Assembly (NCBI GenBank): GCA_031426735.1
Contig: JASJPK010000076.1
Location: 1-64,000, forward strand
From: PFJX01 sp031426735
Lineage (GTDB): Bacteria > Pseudomonadota > Gammaproteobacteria > Burkholderiales > Thiobacillaceae
DNA: 64,000 bases
Direction of reading: 5' to 3'
Below the pieces are notes generated by a model. That model was not told the DNA's origin, did not search any database, and worked only from the letters and a program-made list of their open reading frames with translations. The translations under genes and the position numbers were made by a program. Shown piece after piece: positions 60,590 to 64,000 of the stretch; position 1 is the first letter of the stretch; each line of letters begins with the position of its first letter.

Positions 60590-62710
60590 ATGAGCGCCCA
60601 TTCCCGCACTGCTGCCGAACTCCATGACCTGCTGGAGGAATGGCTGGAAGCCGATCTCACCTTCCACAAGGTCGAGGCACTGGCGGCTGAACTGGCGGCG
60701 TTGCCGGAGCCCGATTGCGAGTTCATCCTGACGTGGATCAAACGCATCGCCAGCACCCACCTCGAACTGGGCTGGCAGTTCGGCAAACGCGCGCCGAAGC
60801 TGCTCGCCAGCATGGGGCCGCGCCAGTTGGAAGCCTGGGCGGTGTTTGCCTGCGATGCCTATGACCGGCTCGGGTTGCGGCCGGCATTGCAAGCCATCGA
60901 GCAGGTCGAGCATTTTGCGGAAAAGCAGTTGGAAATGACCGCGGGCGTGATGTTCGACGAGGTGTCCGGCGTGCTGGGCAACTTCGTGCGCGGGCTATCC
61001 GGCCGCAAATTGACGCTGGCGCAGGCCGAATCGGTCCATACCAATACCGAGAAATTGCACCTGCCGGCGGTGATCGCGCGGCTGCCCAGCATGGCGGACA
61101 ACTTCAAGCTGGCCAAGGCGATGGTGGCGATGCTGTGGGCGCAGACCCGCTTCGGCACGTTTCGGGTCGATCTGCTCGCCTGTTGCGTCGGTTTTCCCGA
61201 TCCGGCGCGGGCGTTGGGCCAGTTGCATGCGTTGGAAACCCTGCGTCTGACCGCCCGCATCGCGCGCGAACTGCCCGGTTTGCATCGCGACATGGAACGC
61301 CTGAAAGCCGAGTTGGGCGAAGGCCTGCCGGCGGGCTGGGCGGGCTTCGCGCAACGTCTGGGCGAGCGCGAGGCGGGCATCGAGGACAGCGTGCGTCTGC
61401 TGGGTGACGCTTATCAATTGCCCGATTTCGCGCCCTGGTGTTTCCAGGGCGAGCTGCGGCCGGATGCCGTCGCCGCCGCGTTCGCCGCGCGCCAGGTAAA
61501 AGAGAAGGCGCGCCTGCGCGTGAAGCTGGCCGAGTTGCTGGAAGAACAGCAACGCCACAAACCGCGTAGCCCGGATGCAGCAGAGCGGAATCCGGGGCAG
61601 TTCGAGGCCGAGATCAACGACGACGAAGGCCGCATGGACATGGAGCTGACCCTCGACGGCGCGCCGATTGCGCCGCCAGAGGACGTGAAGCAGTTGATGG
61701 CCTCGGTGTTCCTCGACTTCGGCGAGATTCCGCCGGAATACCTGGTGCCGGCCGGCGACGGCGAATACGACGCCAGCCTGCTGCACGATGCGCAGGCCGA
61801 TCCGGACGCGGTCTGGCAAGGCACCTATCACGAGGAAGGCGCGCTGTTTTATCCCGAGTGGGACATGGGCCGGCAGCATTACCGCAAGAACTGGTGCGTC
61901 ATGCGCGAGAAGGACGTGCCGCCGATCTACGATAATTTTTATCGCGAAACGCTGGATAAACATGCCGGCCTGATCAAACACCTGCGTCACGCCTTCGAGG
62001 CGATGCGCGACGAAAACCGGCTGCTGAAACGCCAGGCCTATGGTGACGACATCGACATCGACGCCCTCGTGGAAGCGCTGGCCGACGCCCGCGACGGCAG
62101 CGAAATGTCCGACCGCGTGTTCGTGCGCCAGCATCGTGCCGAACGCAACATCGCCGTCGCCTTCATGGTCGACATGAGCGGTTCCACCAAGGGCTGGATC
62201 AACGAGGCCGAGCGGGAAGCGCTGGTGCTGCTGTGCGAAGCGCTGGAACGCCTGGGCGACCGCTACGCGATCTACGGTTTTTCCGGTACCACGCGCAAAC
62301 GCTGCGAGCTGTATCGCATCAAGGAGTTCGACGAGCCCTACAACGCCGAGGTGAAAGCACGTATTTCCGGCATTCGCGCGCAGGAATACACTCGCATGGG
62401 TTTCGCGATCCGCCACCTGACCGATCTGCTAAAAAAGATGGAAGCCCGTACCAAGGTGCTGGTGACGCTATCGGATGGTCGGCCGGACGATTATTTCGAC
62501 GTTTATCGCGGGCAGTACGGAATCGAAGATACACGGATGGCGCTGCTGGAAGCGCGCCGTTCCGGGGTGCACCCGTTCTGCATTACCATCGACCGCGAAG
62601 CGCGCGATTACCTGCCGCACATGTACGGTGCGGCCCGCTACATCATTCTGGACGATGTGCGGCAACTGCCGTTCAAGGTGTCCGATATTTACCGCCGCAT
62701 CACGAGTTGA
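60590..62710 (+). CDS. cbbO: CbbO/NorD-type VWA protein
   Basis: 706 aa. Helical N-terminal two-thirds, then a von Willebrand A domain with the MIDAS motif VDMSGSTKG (~527), a conserved Thr in YTRMG and VTLSDGRPDD. The Glu/Asp-rich centre (FEAEINDDEGRMDMELTLDG) is typical. In CbbQO and NorQD it recruits the AAA+ ring to its target. The expected immediate cbbQ-cbbO adjacency is broken by about 0.9 kb of inserted sequence. The ATG at 60590 is preceded by a toxin stop 11 bp earlier. Confidence 0.88.
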   Translation: MSAHSRTAAELHDLLEEWLEADLTFHKVEALAAELAALPEPDCEFILTWIKRIASTHLELGWQFGKRAPKLLASMGPRQLEAWAVFACDAYDRLGLRPALQAIEQVEHFAEKQLEMTAGVMFDEVSGVLGNFVRGLSGRKLTLAQAESVHTNTEKLHLPAVIARLPSMADNFKLAKAMVAMLWAQTRFGTFRVDLLACCVGFPDPARALGQLHALETLRLTARIARELPGLHRDMERLKAELGEGLPAGWAGFAQRLGEREAGIEDSVRLLGDAYQLPDFAPWCFQGELRPDAVAAAFAARQVKEKARLRVKLAELLEEQQRHKPRSPDAAERNPGQFEAEINDDEGRMDMELTLDGAPIAPPEDVKQLMASVFLDFGEIPPEYLVPAGDGEYDASLLHDAQADPDAVWQGTYHEEGALFYPEWDMGRQHYRKNWCVMREKDVPPIYDNFYRETLDKHAGLIKHLRHAFEAMRDENRLLKRQAYGDDIDIDALVEALADARDGSEMSDRVFVRQHRAERNIAVAFMVDMSGSTKGWINEAEREALVLLCEALERLGDRYAIYGFSGTTRKRCELYRIKEFDEPYNAEVKARISGIRAQEYTRMGFAIRHLTDLLKKMEARTKVLVTLSDGRPDDYFDVYRGQYGIEDTRMALLEARRSGVHPFCITIDREARDYLPHMYGAARYIILDDVRQLPFKVSDIYRRITS

Positions 62711-62764
62711 AGTTCGCACCGATGCCTGATTTCCGCCCGACCCCGCTAATGGGATAATGCCGCC

Positions 62765-63211
62765 ATGACCGAACCGCAAAACATCTCCCCGCGTAGCCGC
62801 ATGCAAGCTTTGCTGGCGATTCCCGACAATCAGCGTACCGAGGAGCAATGGGACGAGCTGCACGAGCTCGAAATCACCCTGGCCCCCGGCAATCGCATCG
62901 GCCAACAGGACAGACTGAACATGCCGCCCGCCGGACAAGGCAAAGGCGGCGGTGGCAGAGGACCGATGGGCAGCCCGCGTGGCGGACCCAAAGGTGCGCC
63001 GCGCGGCGAAAACCGAGGCGGCGGCCGTGGCGGCCAGGGGCAGCGTCCCGCGAATGTGCCGCGCAAGCCAGTCGATGCGCCTCGGATTGAAGCTGCTCCG
63101 GTCGAAGGGGTGGCGGTCGAAGGTGGCGGGGACGTTCCCCCTGGCGGCGCACCCGCCAAGAGGCCGTTCCGCCGTTTCCACAAGAAACCGCCGAAACCGG
63201 CTGAGTCTTGA
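62765..63211 (+). CDS. Small RGG/Gly-Pro-rich protein downstream of cbbO
   Basis: 148 aa. The first ~50 residues are ordered and acidic (RMQALLAIPDNQRTEEQWDELHELEITLAPGNR). The middle is low complexity with RGG-like repeats (GKGGGGRGP; RGGPKGAPRGENRGGGRGG), and the end is basic and Pro-rich (KRPFRRFHKKPPKP). This resembles nucleic-acid-binding disordered tails. It lies 54 bp after cbbO on the same strand. No known domain, signal peptide or TM segment; function unknown. Confidence 0.7.
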   Translation: MTEPQNISPRSRMQALLAIPDNQRTEEQWDELHELEITLAPGNRIGQQDRLNMPPAGQGKGGGGRGPMGSPRGGPKGAPRGENRGGGRGGQGQRPANVPRKPVDAPRIEAAPVEGVAVEGGGDVPPGGAPAKRPFRRFHKKPPKPAES

Positions 63212-63219
63212 TCCAGGCT

Positions 63220-63241
63220 GGGTGCGCATGGCGCACCCTAC
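63220..63241. repeat. GTAGG-headed palindrome, fourth family
   Basis: GGGTGCGCATGGCGCACCCTAC; on the minus strand it begins GTAGGGTGCGCC. It is a single hairpin 8 bp after the RGG-like gene's stop codon. Confidence 0.7.
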
Positions 63242-63301
63242 AGGCTGAGTTTTCGGCCTGTCCACAGTCCAGGCAACAAGCGCTAACAATCCCAGGATAA
63301 A

Positions 63302-63327
63302 AAAACGCCGGCCCAAGCCGGCGTTTT
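63302..63327. terminator. Terminator between convergent genes
   Basis: AAAACGCCGGC CCAA GCCGGCGTTTT, perfect 11-bp stem with T-rich flanks on both strands, 18 bp after the multiheme cytochrome's stop (minus strand). Confidence 0.93.
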
Positions 63328-63344
63328 CGGGAAACGGCTTTCGA

Positions 63345-64000
63345 TTAAAGCGCGCTGGTGTTGTGGCAGGCAGTGCCGCAGGGGTTGGTGTACGGGATCG
63401 GCATGGCCTTGCCCGGTTCCACGCCCTTGACGCCGACGTTGGTCTTGAGCGGCACGTCATACCGGTGCGACGTGATGTCGTTCAGCCAGTAGTTCTTGCC
63501 GTCTTTCCCGATCATGCCCTTGCCCAGGCCGGCGCCGGTCTGCATGGTCTTGGTGTCGTGGCAGTTGGAACAGGTGATCTTGTCCGGCGCCACGTTGCAC
63601 TTGGTTTTCTCCATCACGTGCTTGCCCATGTCGGTGCGGTCCTTGTGGCAGCCGGTGCAGGCCGCGGGCGAGTGGGAGTCGATCTTCATCTGGTGGGCGA
63701 ACTTGGCTTTGCCGTGCGGATCGTGGCAGTCGGTGCAGGCCAGCAGATGGTTGCCGTTGCGGTGTTTGGACGACTTGATGAAGTCGGTGTACTGCTGGTG
63801 GTGCGACTTGGAATGCAGCCCGTCCGCCCAGAAGTCCTTCGGCGCTGCGTCTTCCCGCGTGGTGTATTGGGCAAGGAAGGTGTTGCGGCTGGTGCCGGGC
63901 AGCATCATCTGATTGCCGCGAACTTCATACTGGAACGTCTGCACGGCGTTGACCGGCTGGTCGTTGTTCAGATGGCCTTGCGGGCGGCTGTGGCACTGGC
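63345..64000 (-). CDS. Multiheme c-type cytochrome (5' end outside window)
   Basis: C-terminal ~217 residues; the frame stays open to the window edge, so the GTG near 63944 is internal. Heme sites: a probable CxQCH at the edge, CTDCHDPHG, CTGCHKD, CSNCHDTK, and at the extreme C-terminus CGTACH, a CxxxCH with three spacing residues. Free His residues (HSKSHHQQ; KHRNGNHLL) suit bis-His ligation. The CTDCHDPHG type of motif is common in MtrA/DmsE-like and other decaheme carriers; the total heme number is unknown. Possibly part of a periplasmic or outer-membrane electron conduit; upstream genes are needed to say. Confidence 0.85.
   Translation of the reverse strand, partial: QCHSRPQGHLNNDQPVNAVQTFQYEVRGNQMMLPGTSRNTFLAQYTTREDAAPKDFWADGLHSKSHHQQYTDFIKSSKHRNGNHLLACTDCHDPHGKAKFAHQMKIDSHSPAACTGCHKDRTDMGKHVMEKTKCNVAPDKITCSNCHDTKTMQTGAGLGKGMIGKDGKNYWLNDITSHRYDVPLKTNVGVKGVEPGKAMPIPYTNPCGTACHNTSAL

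Overview
The window is GC-rich, gene-dense chromosomal DNA. It looks like a betaproteobacterium living by lithotrophic or anaerobic respiration. The evidence is a Pil-Chp chemosensory cluster of the Pseudomonas/betaproteobacterial type, a complete System I cytochrome c maturation operon, flavocytochrome c sulfide dehydrogenase next to an octaheme nitrite reductase, several c4-like and multiheme cytochromes, and a CbbQ/CbbO-type (NorQ/NorD-type) activase pair. This fits a sulfur- or iron-oxidising relative of Sulfuricella, Thiobacillus or the Gallionellaceae. That placement is inferred from gene content, not from a marker gene. No rRNA, tRNA, CRISPR array or integrase was seen.

Layout. 1-722: 3' part of a PhnD-like/rhodanese fusion. 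761-9625: pilG-pilH-pilI-pilJ-chpA, the twitching chemosensory system. 9683-12330: uppP, rdgC and a wrecked Phd/PIN toxin-antitoxin pair. 12478-14749: sigma-54 promoter, major pilin pilA and a GT-C-like membrane protein with TPRs, a candidate pilin glycosyltransferase. 14835-16172: two diheme cytochromes. 16337-18953: NfeD, a paraslipin and PBP7. 19165-22947: fccA, fccB and the octaheme nitrite reductase. 23250-30975: an unusual envelope gene cluster. Four coupled minus-strand genes encode a CsgG-like/FnIII/beta-helix/TPR protein, a FecR-like protein, a FlgT/LPP20-like SH3 protein and a glycine-triplet lipoprotein; a divergent LPP20-like gene faces them. 31100-38085: ccmABCDEFGHI. 38366-44951: sugar kinase, glycine-zipper lipoprotein, OlsB-like acyltransferase, RluA-type enzyme, thioredoxin-DsbD fusion, HDOD protein and two lipoproteins. 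45040-49194: a coupled GGDEF/EAL, DOMON-like and NamZ-like operon. 49229-57824: a two-component system divergent from a CzcBA-type efflux operon with DUF3240 and TolC-like subunits. 57894-63211: patatin, CbbQ, an intact Phd/PIN toxin-antitoxin pair, CbbO and an RGG-like protein. 63345-64000: C-terminal part of a multiheme cytochrome.

How it fits together. The ccm operon supplies the machinery needed by the many c-type cytochromes here: two c4-like proteins, FccA, the octaheme enzyme and the terminal multiheme protein. Pil-Chp, PilA and the putative glycosyltransferase form the type IV pilus part. The best candidate for an undescribed system is the 23.2-31.0 kb envelope cluster, in which a CsgG-like protein, FecR-like and LPP20-like periplasmic factors and a glycine-repeat lipoprotein are encoded together.

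A second theme is extragenic palindromes. Several sequence-unrelated families in this window share a GTAG(G) head at the foot of the hairpin, as expected for REP/REPIN elements moved by RAYT transposases. One of them contains the chpA stop codon.
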